Shown here: positions 15,243 to 22,669 of the stretch, piece after piece
Layout of the letters: every line of letters begins with the position of its first letter
Position numbering within the stretch: position 1 is the first letter of the stretch
Assembly (NCBI GenBank): GCA_002068205.1
Contig: MVZB01000014.1
Location: 1 to 24,981 of the forward strand
From: a candidate division BRC1 bacterium ADurb.BinA292
GTDB taxonomy: Bacteria; Sumerlaeota; Sumerlaeia; MVZB01
Length of the DNA: 24,981 bases
Direction: 5' to 3'
Translations under genes and position numbers: made by a program
The notes under the pieces: generated by a model
Told to the model about the DNA's origin: nothing
Database searches by the model: none
Seen by the model: the letters and a program-made list of their open reading frames with translations, nothing else

Positions 15243-17810
15243 TCAGGAGAGGCGCTCGAGGCGTTCGACGACGTCGGCATAGGCCGCGTCGAGGTGGAAG
15301 ATGCGCTTGTAGTATTTGACGGCGCGTTCGGGCTGGCGGATTTTCTCCAGCATGCGGGCGACGATGTAGGTGTTGTCGAGCAGTTCGGGATGCCGCGCGA
15401 CCGTCTCGCGGGTCAGTTCCATCGACGACATCACCTCGTCGGCCATGTCGAACATGCCGCGGTCGCAGAGGGTGACGGCCATCTTGCTCATCGCGACATC
15501 GGCCAGCTTTTCCTCGGCGCCGGCGCGCTGATAGTGCTTGATCGCGTGCTCGTATTCGCCGCGTTCGCTGTGGAGTTCGGCCTTTTCGAAATGCTCGGCG
15601 GCGGTCATTTCGCCCGAGCGGAAGCGTTCCTCGAGCCGGCGCATGCGGTAATCGCTGCGATTCTGCTCCATGCGGTCGCCCATCTTGCGCAGCGTCCGGC
15701 TCTCCGGGTTGGCCTGGAGCGCGGTTTCATAGACTTCCCACGCCAGCTCATGGTCGTCGAGGCGCTGCTGGATTTCGATGAGCATCAGCATGAAGGTCTC
15801 GTCGGCGGCCATCTCGTCGATGAGGGTGAGGCCGACATTGGAGGCCTCCTCCAGGTCGCCGAGGCGGAACGCGGCCTCGACCCAGAGGGCGCGGTCCTCG
15901 GCGGAGAGGCCCGGGTTGCGGGCACGCATCGGCGGCTCGAGCGCCGCGCGAATCCCGCTCCAGTCCTCGACGTTGCGGCAGGCCTGCGCGAGCATGCGGC
16001 GGGCGGCCAGGTGGTCGGGGGCGCGGCCGAGGATGCGGCGGCAGCCGTCGATGAGCAGCGCGTCGGGGTTGAGCGCCTTGTCCGACATGCGGGCGTAGAG
16101 CGCCAGCAGGTCGTCGAAGCGCCCCTCCTGGAAATAGAGATCGCCCAGGTAGTCGCTCAGGCGGTAGCTCTGCTGGATGCGGTCGATGGCCTTGCGCAGC
16201 TTGAGTTCGATGATTTCGCGCAGGGCGGGGGAGAGTTCCAGCAGCGTCTCGCAGTGTTCGATGATGGCGTCGGCGCGACCCAGATCGATCAAGGCGTCGA
16301 TCAGCTCGAGCCGGCGGCCGGTATCCTCGCCGCGCTCGCGCAGGGCGGACGTCATCTGTTCGATGGCCTGCTCGGCGCGCCGGCGGGCGAGATCATTGCG
16401 CAGAGACTGCAGCAGCGACTGGTCCGCGTCGGGGGGGACGCGTTCTTCGGCGTCGCGCAGGCGCGCCTCGGCGCCGGGCAGATCGCCCTGACGCAATAGC
16501 AGCCGGCCAAGGCGCGCATGCCCGCGCCAATCCTCCGGGACGATCTCGATCATCCGTTCGAGGATCGCGCGCGCGCGATCCTGCTCCTCCTCGTCGAGCA
16601 GCAGCTGGGCATAGGTGAGATAATGCTCGGGATCGGGGTCGCCGGCGTCGACGAGGCGATGGAGATGTTCGCGCGCGCGGGGCAACTGCGACGACTCGCT
16701 GTAGTAACGGACGAGCTGGCGGCTGAGATGGAGCCGGGTGGGATCGCGCTCGACGACCTGCTCGAGCAAGGCGGCGCCCTCGCGGCGGCGGGTTTCGGCA
16801 ACGTCGCTCAACATGAGTTGAGCCAGTTGGATGCGGATCTCATTGTTTTCGGGGAGCTGTTCCAGCAACTCGCGGTAGAGCGCGATCGCGTTGTCGTAGG
16901 GCGCGCCTTCCTGCTCGGCGATCTGGCGAATCTGCTCGAGCGCCTGGGCGTAGTTGCCCAGTTTGACGTTAAGCCGCTCGCGCAGGCGGAGCAGGTCCAT
17001 GTTTTCGCGCAGGCGGCCCTGCTCGAGCAGGTCGAGCGCCTCCTGGTCGCGTCCGAGCCGCACATAGTCGTCCAGAATGCGTTTGTCGATGTTGGGGGTC
17101 GCCGGTTCCAGCTCGCGCAGGCGGAGCAGGCAGTCCAGCGCGCGGTCGATTTCGCCGAGCGAGCGGAAACAGCGCTCCATCGCGCGCACGACGCGGGTCT
17201 CGTCCTGCTGGCGGGGGTGGCCCAGCTGATCGAGCAGGCGGACGGCGGCCGCGCACTCGTCGGCGTCGACATAGAGCAGGCCGGCCAGGCGCAGGGTGGC
17301 GAGATGGCCGGGCCGGAAACGCAGGCTGGTGCGCAGAAAGCGCAAGGCGGCGCCGCGCCAGCCCCGGTCGTGCGCGGACATGCCCAACCGGCGGAAGAGG
17401 CGCGCCAGGAGCCACTCGGCGAGGATCACGAAAAGCGGGAAGCCGACGCCGACGGCGGGCGCGGCGATCCGGCTCATCCAGGTCAGATGCGGGTCGAGAG
17501 CGACGAGTTCGGCGGCGGGGAAGCTGGTGAACGCGAACAGGTTGAGGAAAACCCAGATCGGCCAGCGGCGCCCGGCGAAGGGATCGAGACGGCGCAGATA
17601 AATCGCCAGCGTGCCGATGAGCAAGACGCCGCCGGCCAGCGGGATGTAATAGAACGAGCGGTGAGGGGGCGCGTCGAGCCAGGCGCTGAACCAGTTGAGC
17701 GCGGGGATGTCGAGGCCGCCGCCGATCAGTTGGAGGCTGAGCACGACTCCCAGTAAAGCCCAGCAGGTGGCGACCAGACCGTAGGAAGTTCGGGGCTCAA
17801 TGGCGGACAT
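15243..17810 (-). CDS. membrane-anchored TPR-repeat protein, function unknown
   Basis: An 855-residue protein. Four hydrophobic segments stand at the N-terminus (about residues 11-31, 52-71, 84-103 and 116-137). About 700 residues of helical repeats follow, with TPR-like spacing and signatures such as LGEIDRALDCLLRLRELEP, LGNYAQALEQIRQIAEQ, QPERAVKYYKRIFHLD and ERGEYEHAIKHYQRAG. TPR arrays are protein-binding scaffolds, so it probably organises a complex at the inner membrane, but nothing in the sequence or neighbourhood names a partner. It has no catalytic domain that I recognise. The ATG at 17810 has no ribosome binding site, and the promoter at 17817-17845 predicts a transcript starting at the A of the ATG. 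It is transcribed alone, towards the GcvH-like gene. Confidence 0.85.
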   Translation of the reverse strand: MSAIEPRTSYGLVATCWALLGVVLSLQLIGGGLDIPALNWFSAWLDAPPHRSFYYIPLAGGVLLIGTLAIYLRRLDPFAGRRWPIWVFLNLFAFTSFPAAELVALDPHLTWMSRIAAPAVGVGFPLFVILAEWLLARLFRRLGMSAHDRGWRGAALRFLRTSLRFRPGHLATLRLAGLLYVDADECAAAVRLLDQLGHPRQQDETRVVRAMERCFRSLGEIDRALDCLLRLRELEPATPNIDKRILDDYVRLGRDQEALDLLEQGRLRENMDLLRLRERLNVKLGNYAQALEQIRQIAEQEGAPYDNAIALYRELLEQLPENNEIRIQLAQLMLSDVAETRRREGAALLEQVVERDPTRLHLSRQLVRYYSESSQLPRAREHLHRLVDAGDPDPEHYLTYAQLLLDEEEQDRARAILERMIEIVPEDWRGHARLGRLLLRQGDLPGAEARLRDAEERVPPDADQSLLQSLRNDLARRRAEQAIEQMTSALRERGEDTGRRLELIDALIDLGRADAIIEHCETLLELSPALREIIELKLRKAIDRIQQSYRLSDYLGDLYFQEGRFDDLLALYARMSDKALNPDALLIDGCRRILGRAPDHLAARRMLAQACRNVEDWSGIRAALEPPMRARNPGLSAEDRALWVEAAFRLGDLEEASNVGLTLIDEMAADETFMLMLIEIQQRLDDHELAWEVYETALQANPESRTLRKMGDRMEQNRSDYRMRRLEERFRSGEMTAAEHFEKAELHSERGEYEHAIKHYQRAGAEEKLADVAMSKMAVTLCDRGMFDMADEVMSSMELTRETVARHPELLDNTYIVARMLEKIRQPERAVKYYKRIFHLDAAYADVVERLERLS

Positions 17811-17816
17811 GGTCAG

Positions 17817-17845
17817 ATTATGGAAGAAACGTCAAGGGCAGCCAA
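17817..17845 (-). promoter_or_regulatory. predicted promoter giving a leaderless TPR-gene transcript
   Basis: Read on the - strand: TTGGCT (17845-17840), a 17-base spacer, CATAAT (17822-17817). Six bases then separate the -10 box from ATG (17810-17808), so the usual +1 falls on the A of the start codon. The lack of any Shine-Dalgarno sequence there agrees with a leaderless message. Confidence 0.55.
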
Positions 17846-17900
17846 GCGGAATTGGGCGGAGGCGGAAGGGGGTGGAGAAGGGGCGAAGAAAGGGTGGATT

Positions 17901-17940
17901 GGACCACGCAGGACACGAATGGACACGAAAGAAGAACGCA
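17901..17940 (+). repeat. 10-base imperfect tandem repeat of the GGACACGAAT type
   Basis: Consecutive 10-base units GGACCACGCA, GGACACGAAT and GGACACGAAA, then GAAGAACGCA. Similar CACGAATGGACACGAA strings are, to my recollection, widespread as dispersed intergenic repeats in environmental bacteria. It lies in the 237-base spacer between the divergently placed ends of the TPR gene (promoter side) and rpsD (terminator side). It is unrelated in sequence to repeats A to D. Confidence 0.5.
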
Positions 17941-17974
17941 AGGGACGAGGGCCGGATCCTGCGCGAAGGGGCTG

Positions 17975-18013
17975 AAAATGGAGCGGCGGCCGGGAGGGAG
18001 GTCCGGCCGCCGC
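17975..18013 (-). terminator. rho-independent-like terminator of the ribosomal operon
   Basis: About 35 bases past the rpsD stop, on the - strand, an 11-bp perfect GC stem (GCGGCGGCCGG at 17983-17993 paired with CCGGCCGCCGC at 18003-18013, 9-base loop) is followed within five bases by TTTT (17978-17975). The U-tract is short, but stem strength and position at the end of a ten-gene run fit a transcription terminator. Confidence 0.65.
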
Positions 18014-18047
18014 GGGGGGTGGGGCGAGGAGGGAATGATGGGTTCTG

Positions 18048-18680
18048 TCAGCGGGAGTAAAGCTCGACGATGAGCTGTTCGTTGACTTCGATGTCGGCGA
18101 GGTCCTCGCGCGAGGGAATGCGCAGGAACTGGGCGGTGCCGGCATCGGGATTGAACTCGATCCAACTGGCGCGCTGGCCGGTCTTCTCGATCAGCGCGGC
18201 GGTTTCGCCATAGACCTTGCCGGAGCGGACCTTGTCGGAGATCGAGACCTGATCGCCGACGCGGACCTGATAGGACGGGCGGTCCACCTTCTGACCGTTG
18301 ACGCGGGCATGGCCGTGGACGATCAACTGGCGGGCCTGGGCGCGGGTGGCCGCCAGGCCGGCGCGGTAGAGGACGTTGTCGAGCCGCTGCTCGAGCAGTT
18401 GCAGCATGACCTCGCCGGTGACGCCGCGGAAGCGGTCGGCCTTCTTGTAATAGCGGATGAACTGGCGCTCGAGGACGCCGTAGATCCGCTTGAGGCTCTG
18501 CTTTTCGCGCAACTGATTGGCGTAGGGCGACTGTTTGGTGCGCGACTGAGCGGACGCGCCCGGGGGGAACGGCCGCTTGAGCCACGGGCATTTGCCCTTG
18601 TGGTAGCGTTCGCCCTTAAGGTGGAGATTCTTCCCCTCCCGGCGGCAAAGCCGGTCAACGGGGCCGGTATAACGTGCCAC
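18048..18680 (-). CDS. rpsD: 30S ribosomal protein S4
   Basis: A 210-residue S4, the 16S rRNA-binding protein that helps start assembly of the small subunit body and line the mRNA entry. The N-terminal GPVDRLCRREG and LKGERYHKGKC regions, the basic core YANQLREKQSLKRIYG, and the S4 RNA-binding domain RLDNVLYRAGLAATRAQARQLIVHGHARVNG are all clear. The zinc-binding motif of C+ type S4 is half lost: the four cysteine positions read D9, C12, Y26 and C31. The GTG at 18680 has AGGAGG (18691-18696, - strand) ten bases upstream. It sits downstream of rplQ rather than between rpsK and rpoA, and is last in the operon before the terminator. Confidence 0.97.
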   Translation of the reverse strand: MARYTGPVDRLCRREGKNLHLKGERYHKGKCPWLKRPFPPGASAQSRTKQSPYANQLREKQSLKRIYGVLERQFIRYYKKADRFRGVTGEVMLQLLEQRLDNVLYRAGLAATRAQARQLIVHGHARVNGQKVDRPSYQVRVGDQVSISDKVRSGKVYGETAALIEKTGQRASWIEFNPDAGTAQFLRIPSREDLADIEVNEQLIVELYSR

Positions 18681-18760
18681 GCTCTGATATCCTCCTGCCT
18701 TCGGTGAAAGGCGTTGCGTCCTTCGCTGGCTGAGTTGGTCGCGGGCCGGTCGGCGCGGGG

Positions 18761-19222
18761 CTAGGCCTGGCGCATCCGGGCCATTTCCTTGCGCCGCTGA
18801 TGCATCCGCTGGCGCAACAGTTTGCGGCGATCCCTGGGCCGCTCGGTCGTTTCGTCGCCGCCCGGCGCGGCGTCGACAAACTCGATGAACGCCATTGCGG
18901 CGCCGTCGCCCATCCGCACGCCGTCCTTGACGATGCGCAGGTAGCCGCCGGGGCGGTCCTTGGAACGGGGGGCGATCTGGTCGAACAGCTTGCTGACGGC
19001 GAAGCGATCCTGCAGGCGGCTGATCGCCAGGCGCTTGGAGGCGAGCGAGCCTTCCTTGGCCAGGGTCACCAGGCTTTCGACGAAGGGGCGCAGCGCATCG
19101 GCCTTGGGTTTGGTCGTGCGGATGCGTTCATGTTCGACCAGCGCCACGGCGAGGTTGCGCAGCATCGCCGCGCGGTGTTCGGTGGTTCGGTTCAGTCGGC
19201 TCTTGATCTTGCGGTGTCGCAT
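18761..19222 (-). CDS. rplQ: 50S ribosomal protein L17
   Basis: A 153-residue L17, a large-subunit protein near the exit tunnel. It starts with the signature MRHRKIKSRLNRTTEHRAAM and continues with LAVALVEHERIRTTKPKADALRPFVESLVTLAK. The conserved core ends near residue 117 (GDGAAMAFIEFVD). The remaining ~35 residues are a charged, Arg-rich tail (RPRDRRKLLRQRMHQRRKEMARMRQA region) that many L17 proteins lack. ATG 19222 follows AGGAA by about ten bases. Gaps are 48 bases to rpoA and 80 to rpsD. Confidence 0.97.
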   Translation of the reverse strand: MRHRKIKSRLNRTTEHRAAMLRNLAVALVEHERIRTTKPKADALRPFVESLVTLAKEGSLASKRLAISRLQDRFAVSKLFDQIAPRSKDRPGGYLRIVKDGVRMGDGAAMAFIEFVDAAPGGDETTERPRDRRKLLRQRMHQRRKEMARMRQA

Positions 19223-19270
19223 CGTCGTTCAGTTCCTGGGTTGGACTTGGCCCGGCGCCGCGGCGGCCGA

Positions 19271-20284
19271 TCAGGCGTTCTCGTCGGTCGACATGATCGG
19301 CATGCCGGTCTCGTCGAGGCGCATGTTGAAGCCGAGGCCCATCTCCTTGAGGATGTTCTTGATTTCGGTGAGCGATTTGCGGCCGAAGTTGCGGTATTTG
19401 AGCATTTCGCTTTCGGATTTCTGGACCAGGTCGCGAATCGTCTTGATCCCGGCCGCTTCGAGACAGTTGTAGGAGCGGACCGACAGTTCGAGTTCCTCGA
19501 TGCTCTTGTCGAGCTTCTCTTCGACATCGGAGGCGGGCAGGGCGGCCTCGGCTTCCTCGCCGACGGGCTGCAGGACTTCGACTTCCTCGCCCGGGCGGAT
19601 GAAGATATCGAGGTGGTTCTTGAGGATCTGCGCCGCGGTAGAGACGGCCTCCTCGGGGCTGACGGTGCCGTCGGTGTGGACTTCGAGGACAAGCCGATCG
19701 AAGTCGGTCACCTGGCCGACACGGGCGCTCTCGACCTGATACTGGACATTCTGGATCGGGGAGAAAACGGCGTCGATCGCGACCAGGCCGATGTCGTCGG
19801 GATCCTTCTTGAACTCGGAGGCGGGGACGTAACCGCGGCCGGTGGCGATCGTGATCTCCATCTGGAGCACGGCGCCCTCATCCAGGTTGGCGATGACGTG
19901 ATCGGGGTTGAGGATTTCGACGTCGGCGTTCAGTTCGATGTCGGAGGCCTTGACCTGCTTCGGGCCATGGGCCTCCAGGTAGACGGTGGTCTGCGGGATC
20001 AGGGGGGACATCCGGATGTGGAGCCCCTTGAGGTTGAGGATCACATCGGAGATATCCTCGCGCAGGCCTTCCTTGACCATGAATTCGTGGGCCACCCCTT
20101 CGATCCGGACGGAGACGACGGCCGCGCCGGGGATCGAGGAGAGGAGGATCCGGCGAAGGGAATTGCCGATGGTGACGCCAAAGCCGCGCTCGAACGGTTC
20201 GGCGACGAACCGGCCGAAAGTCGGCGTCAGGGTGTCGGTCTCCACGGCCAGATGTCGCGGCTTGATCATCGCTTTGAAATTCAT
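19271..20284 (-). CDS. rpoA: RNA polymerase alpha subunit
   Basis: A 337-residue alpha subunit, which nucleates RNA polymerase assembly and contacts promoter UP elements and activators. The N-terminal domain has FERGFGVTIGNSLRRILLSSIPGAAV and HEFMVKEGLREDISDVILNLK. A linker rich in Glu/Ala follows. The C-terminal domain ELSVRSYNCLEAAGIKTIRDL with YRNFGRKSLTEIKNIL retains the equivalents of the E. coli DNA-contacting Arg and Lys. I take ATG 20284 (MNFKAMIKPR), with AAGGAG about 12 bases upstream. The frame is open further upstream into rpsK territory, but that part has no alpha-subunit similarity. Confidence 0.98.
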   Translation of the reverse strand: MNFKAMIKPRHLAVETDTLTPTFGRFVAEPFERGFGVTIGNSLRRILLSSIPGAAVVSVRIEGVAHEFMVKEGLREDISDVILNLKGLHIRMSPLIPQTTVYLEAHGPKQVKASDIELNADVEILNPDHVIANLDEGAVLQMEITIATGRGYVPASEFKKDPDDIGLVAIDAVFSPIQNVQYQVESARVGQVTDFDRLVLEVHTDGTVSPEEAVSTAAQILKNHLDIFIRPGEEVEVLQPVGEEAEAALPASDVEEKLDKSIEELELSVRSYNCLEAAGIKTIRDLVQKSESEMLKYRNFGRKSLTEIKNILKEMGLGFNMRLDETGMPIMSTDENA

Positions 20285-20391
20285 CTCGTCGCATCGCTCC
20301 TTGTGTGACGACTGGGGCGGGCTGGATGTCCGATCCGGCCGTCCGCCGGTGAGAAAACTCGTCCTGCTCAGGCAGGGACTCCGCGGGCCGA

Positions 20392-20790
20392 TCAGACCCG
20401 TCGTTTCTTGGGCGGTCGGCAGCCGTTGTGCGGAATCGGGGTCACGTCGCGGATGATCCGGATCTCCAGGCCGCTGGCCTGCAGGGACCGGATGGCGGCC
20501 TCGCGCCCCGAGCCGGGTCCGCGCACCCAGACCTCGACCGAGCGCAGGCCGTGATCCATCGCCTTGCGGGCGGCGTTTTCGGCGGCCAACTGGGCGGCGA
20601 ACGGGGTGCTCTTGCGCGAGCCCTTGAAATTGGACGACCCGGCCGAGGCCCAGGAGAGCGTGTCGCCGGCGGTGTCGGTAATCGTCACGATCGTGTTGTT
20701 GAACGTCGCGTGGATATGCGCCACGCCGACCGTGACATTCTTGCGGACCTTGCGTTTGGTCTTGGCCGCTGATTTTTCCTTCTTCGCCAT
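20392..20790 (-). CDS. rpsK: 30S ribosomal protein S11
   Basis: A 132-residue S11, part of the small-subunit platform. The Lys-rich N-terminus MAKKEKSAAKTKRKVRKNV leads into GVAHIHATFNNTIVTITDTAGDTLSWASAG, FKGSRKSTPFAAQLAAE, and the conserved end DVTPIPHNGCRPPKKRRV, all typical. ATG 20790 lacks a strong ribosome site. It lies 72 bases after rpsM and 107 before rpoA; rpsD, which usually occupies the second position, is missing there. Confidence 0.98.
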   Translation of the reverse strand: MAKKEKSAAKTKRKVRKNVTVGVAHIHATFNNTIVTITDTAGDTLSWASAGSSNFKGSRKSTPFAAQLAAENAARKAMDHGLRSVEVWVRGPGSGREAAIRSLQASGLEIRIIRDVTPIPHNGCRPPKKRRV

Positions 20791-20862
20791 GCCGTCTCAT
20801 CCGTTCTGGTGAATCATGGGGCGTGTCGGGGGAGGTGTTGCGCCCCCGCGGAGGTTGCGGGC

Positions 20863-21249
20863 TCAGCCCTTGGGCGGCGCCTTCTTCTTGCCGGCGATGG
20901 CCCGGGCCGGGCCCTTGCGCGTGCGGGCGTTGGTCCGCGTGCGCTGGCCGCGGACGGGCAGGCCGCGAATGTGGCGCGTGCCACGATAACAGCCGATGTC
21001 CATCAGCCGCTTGATGTTCTGCTGAACTTCGCGGCGCAGGTCGCCCTCGACCTTATACTCGGCGTTGGTCAGCAGGTTGTTGAGGCGGCCGACCTCCTCC
21101 TCGGTCAGGTCGCGGACGCGGGTATCGGGGTTGATCTGCGCCTGGCGGAGCAGGTTCTGCGAGCGGGCGGGGCCGATGCCGTAGATATAACGGAGCCCGA
21201 TTTCGACGCGCTTGTCGCGCGGGAGGTCGATGCCGGCAATGCGTGCCAC
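20863..21249 (-). CDS. rpsM: 30S ribosomal protein S13
   Basis: A 128-residue S13, which contacts the large subunit and the P-site tRNA. It shows MARIAGIDLPRDKRVEIGLRYIYGIG, the helix-two-turn-helix region, and the basic tail GCYRGTRHIRGLPVRGQRTRTNARTRKG that reaches the decoding centre. The start is GTG 21249 with GGAG eight bases upstream. It follows rpmJ by 55 bases. Confidence 0.98.
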   Translation of the reverse strand: MARIAGIDLPRDKRVEIGLRYIYGIGPARSQNLLRQAQINPDTRVRDLTEEEVGRLNNLLTNAEYKVEGDLRREVQQNIKRLMDIGCYRGTRHIRGLPVRGQRTRTNARTRKGPARAIAGKKKAPPKG

Positions 21250-21304
21250 GGGTGCTCACTCCATTCAAGCGGAATTCAAAATTCAAGGGTTGGCGATAAC
21301 GGGC

Positions 21305-21418
21305 TCAGCCCTGGCGCTGTTTGTGTTTGGGGTTTTCGCAGATCACGCGGACGACGCCCTTGCGCCGAATGATCTTGCATTTATTGCAGATTTTCTTGAC
21401 CGAAGCTCGTACTTTCAT
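21305..21418 (-). CDS. rpmJ: 50S ribosomal protein L36
   Basis: A 37-residue protein, exactly the family length. It begins MKVRASVKKICNKCKIIRRK and ends VICENPKHKQRQG. The zinc ligands C11, C14, C27 and H32 are all present, so this is the zinc-binding C+ form. ATG 21418 has GAGGGG six bases upstream. It sits between infA and rpsM, its usual place. Confidence 0.98.
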   Translation of the reverse strand: MKVRASVKKICNKCKIIRRKGVVRVICENPKHKQRQG

Positions 21419-21442
21419 GGTCGTCGCCCCTCGCCCCGTGCA

Positions 21443-21661
21443 TTATTTGAACCGGTAAGTGATGCGCCCGCGGGTCAAATCGTAGGGCGACAGTTCGACG
21501 GTAACCTTGTCGCCCGGCAGAATCCGAATGAAATTCATGCGCATCTTGCCCGAAATGTGGGCCAGGACCTTCAACCCGTTTTCCAGCTCAACGCGGAACA
21601 TCGCATTGGGAAGGGGTTCGATGACCGTCCCACTGATTTCGATGGCATCTTCTTTGGCCAT
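21443..21661 (-). CDS. infA: translation initiation factor IF-1
   Basis: A 72-residue OB-fold protein that occupies the ribosomal A site during initiation, exactly the usual family length. It shows MAKEDAIEISGTVIEPLPNAMFRVELENG, VLAHISGKMRMNFIRILPGDKVTVELSPYDL and TRGRITYRFK. The start at ATG 21661 matches the family. The frame could extend to a GTG at 21739, but the added residues have no IF-1 similarity and lie in a predicted leader. It is 24 bases from rpmJ and 215 bases downstream of map, with its own likely promoter in that gap. Confidence 0.97.
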   Translation of the reverse strand: MAKEDAIEISGTVIEPLPNAMFRVELENGLKVLAHISGKMRMNFIRILPGDKVTVELSPYDLTRGRITYRFK

Positions 21662-21751
21662 AAGCGGATCTGGATCAGGCTCCCGCGTGTGTTGGGTGGT
21701 TCTGGCCGTATGACTGGAACTCATGGAGTCCAAACACACACCAAAACTCAG

Positions 21752-21780
21752 ATCTTATGATTCCAGAGAGGTGGAATCAA
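21752..21780 (-). promoter_or_regulatory. predicted internal promoter ahead of infA, with dyad
   Basis: On the - strand: TTGATT (21780-21775), a 17-base spacer, TAAGAT (21757-21752). Start near 21745 would give a leader of about 84 bases for infA. A perfect 7-bp dyad, TGATTCC (21758-21764) and GGAATCA (21773-21779), fills the spacer and part of the -35 box and could bind a regulator. The same dyad followed by TTTTTT at 21784-21789 could also be read as a + strand terminator, but no + strand gene lies nearby. The rest of the 215-base gap is G/C-rich and holds no gene. Confidence 0.5.
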
Positions 21781-21876
21781 GCCTTTTTTGGGCGGCGCGG
21801 CGTCTCCCGGGGGCAAATCCGCCCAGGGCCGTCGCCCGCCCGCCCGCTCCGCGCGCGCTCCCCTCCCCCCGGGTGA

Positions 21877-22632
21877 TCAGGGGGCCGTCAGGACCCAGGG
21901 TCCGTCCTCCGTCACGGCGATCGTGTCCTCCATGTGGGCCGACCGGCTGCCGTCGGCCGTAACGACCGTCCAGCGATCCTCGCGCAGCAGGGTCTGATAC
22001 GTGCCGACGTTGACCATCGGCTCGATACAGACGACCATGCCGACCTGCCAGCGGACGCCCCGCCCCGGCTCGCCGTAGTTCGGGATCTTGGGGTCCTCGT
22101 GCGGGCGGCGGCCGATCCCGTGGCCGGTGTAATCGCGCACGACGGCGAAGCCGTTGCGCTCGACGTGGGCCTGGACGGCGGCGGAAAGATCGCCCATCCG
22201 CAGGCCCGGGCGGAGGAATTCGATGCCGATTTCCAGCGCCTCGCCGGTGACCTGGATCAACCGGTTGGAGACCTCATCGGCGCGGCCGACGGGGACGGTG
22301 CGCGCCATGTCGGCATAGTAGCCGTCGAGGATCAGGCCGAGGTCGAGGCTGGCGATGTCGCCCTCGACCAGGACGCGCTTGCCCGGGATGCCGTGCACGA
22401 TCTCCTCGTTGATCGAGATGCAGAGCGAGCCGGGGAAATCGTAGAGGCCGAGGAAGGCGGGGATTGCCCCGCGGCGCTCGATCTCGTGTCTGGCCACCCG
22501 GTCCAGTTCACCGGTGGTGACGCCGGGGCGGACGTGGCCGATCACCTCCTCCATGACTTCGCGCAACAGGGCGCCGGCGCGGCGCATCGTGTTGAGCTCG
22601 TCCTTCGATTTGATCGTGATCCGGTTGGCCAA
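21877..22632 (-). CDS. map: methionine aminopeptidase, type I
   Basis: A 251-residue metalloprotease that removes the initiator methionine from new proteins. The five metal ligands are all present and fall at the same residue numbers as in the E. coli enzyme: D97, D108, H171, E204 and E235 (in SLDLGLILDGYYADMA, TGHGIG, CIEPM and HMEDTIAVT). H80 and H178 of the active site are also there. The start is TTG 22632 with GGAG eight bases upstream, giving the normal N-terminus ANRITIKSKDELNTMRRAG. It follows adk by 37 bases. Confidence 0.97.
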   Translation of the reverse strand: MANRITIKSKDELNTMRRAGALLREVMEEVIGHVRPGVTTGELDRVARHEIERRGAIPAFLGLYDFPGSLCISINEEIVHGIPGKRVLVEGDIASLDLGLILDGYYADMARTVPVGRADEVSNRLIQVTGEALEIGIEFLRPGLRMGDLSAAVQAHVERNGFAVVRDYTGHGIGRRPHEDPKIPNYGEPGRGVRWQVGMVVCIEPMVNVGTYQTLLREDRWTVVTADGSRSAHMEDTIAVTEDGPWVLTAP

Positions 22633-22669
22633 GGCTGCTGCTCCGGCTCGGTCCGGCGTCGTGGCCGGC

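Noticed and set aside
16518..17756. A 412-codon + strand frame opposite the TPR gene
   Set aside because: Antisense shadow; the - strand frame has membrane helices and TPR periodicity, this one has neither.
18800..20308. A 502-codon + strand frame opposite rplQ and rpoA
   Set aside because: It runs across two certain genes and their spacer; only GC bias keeps it open.
20285..20800. N-terminal extension of rpoA to about 509 residues
   Set aside because: The added part overlaps rpsK in another frame and has no similarity to alpha subunits.
21662..21739. N-terminal extension of infA by 26 residues
   Set aside because: IF-1 is 72 residues from the ATG at 21661; the extra residues lie in the predicted leader and match nothing.
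21758..21789. + strand rho-independent terminator (dyad followed by six T)
   Set aside because: No + strand gene ends nearby. The dyad fits better as part of the - strand promoter, though a bidirectional role cannot be excluded.
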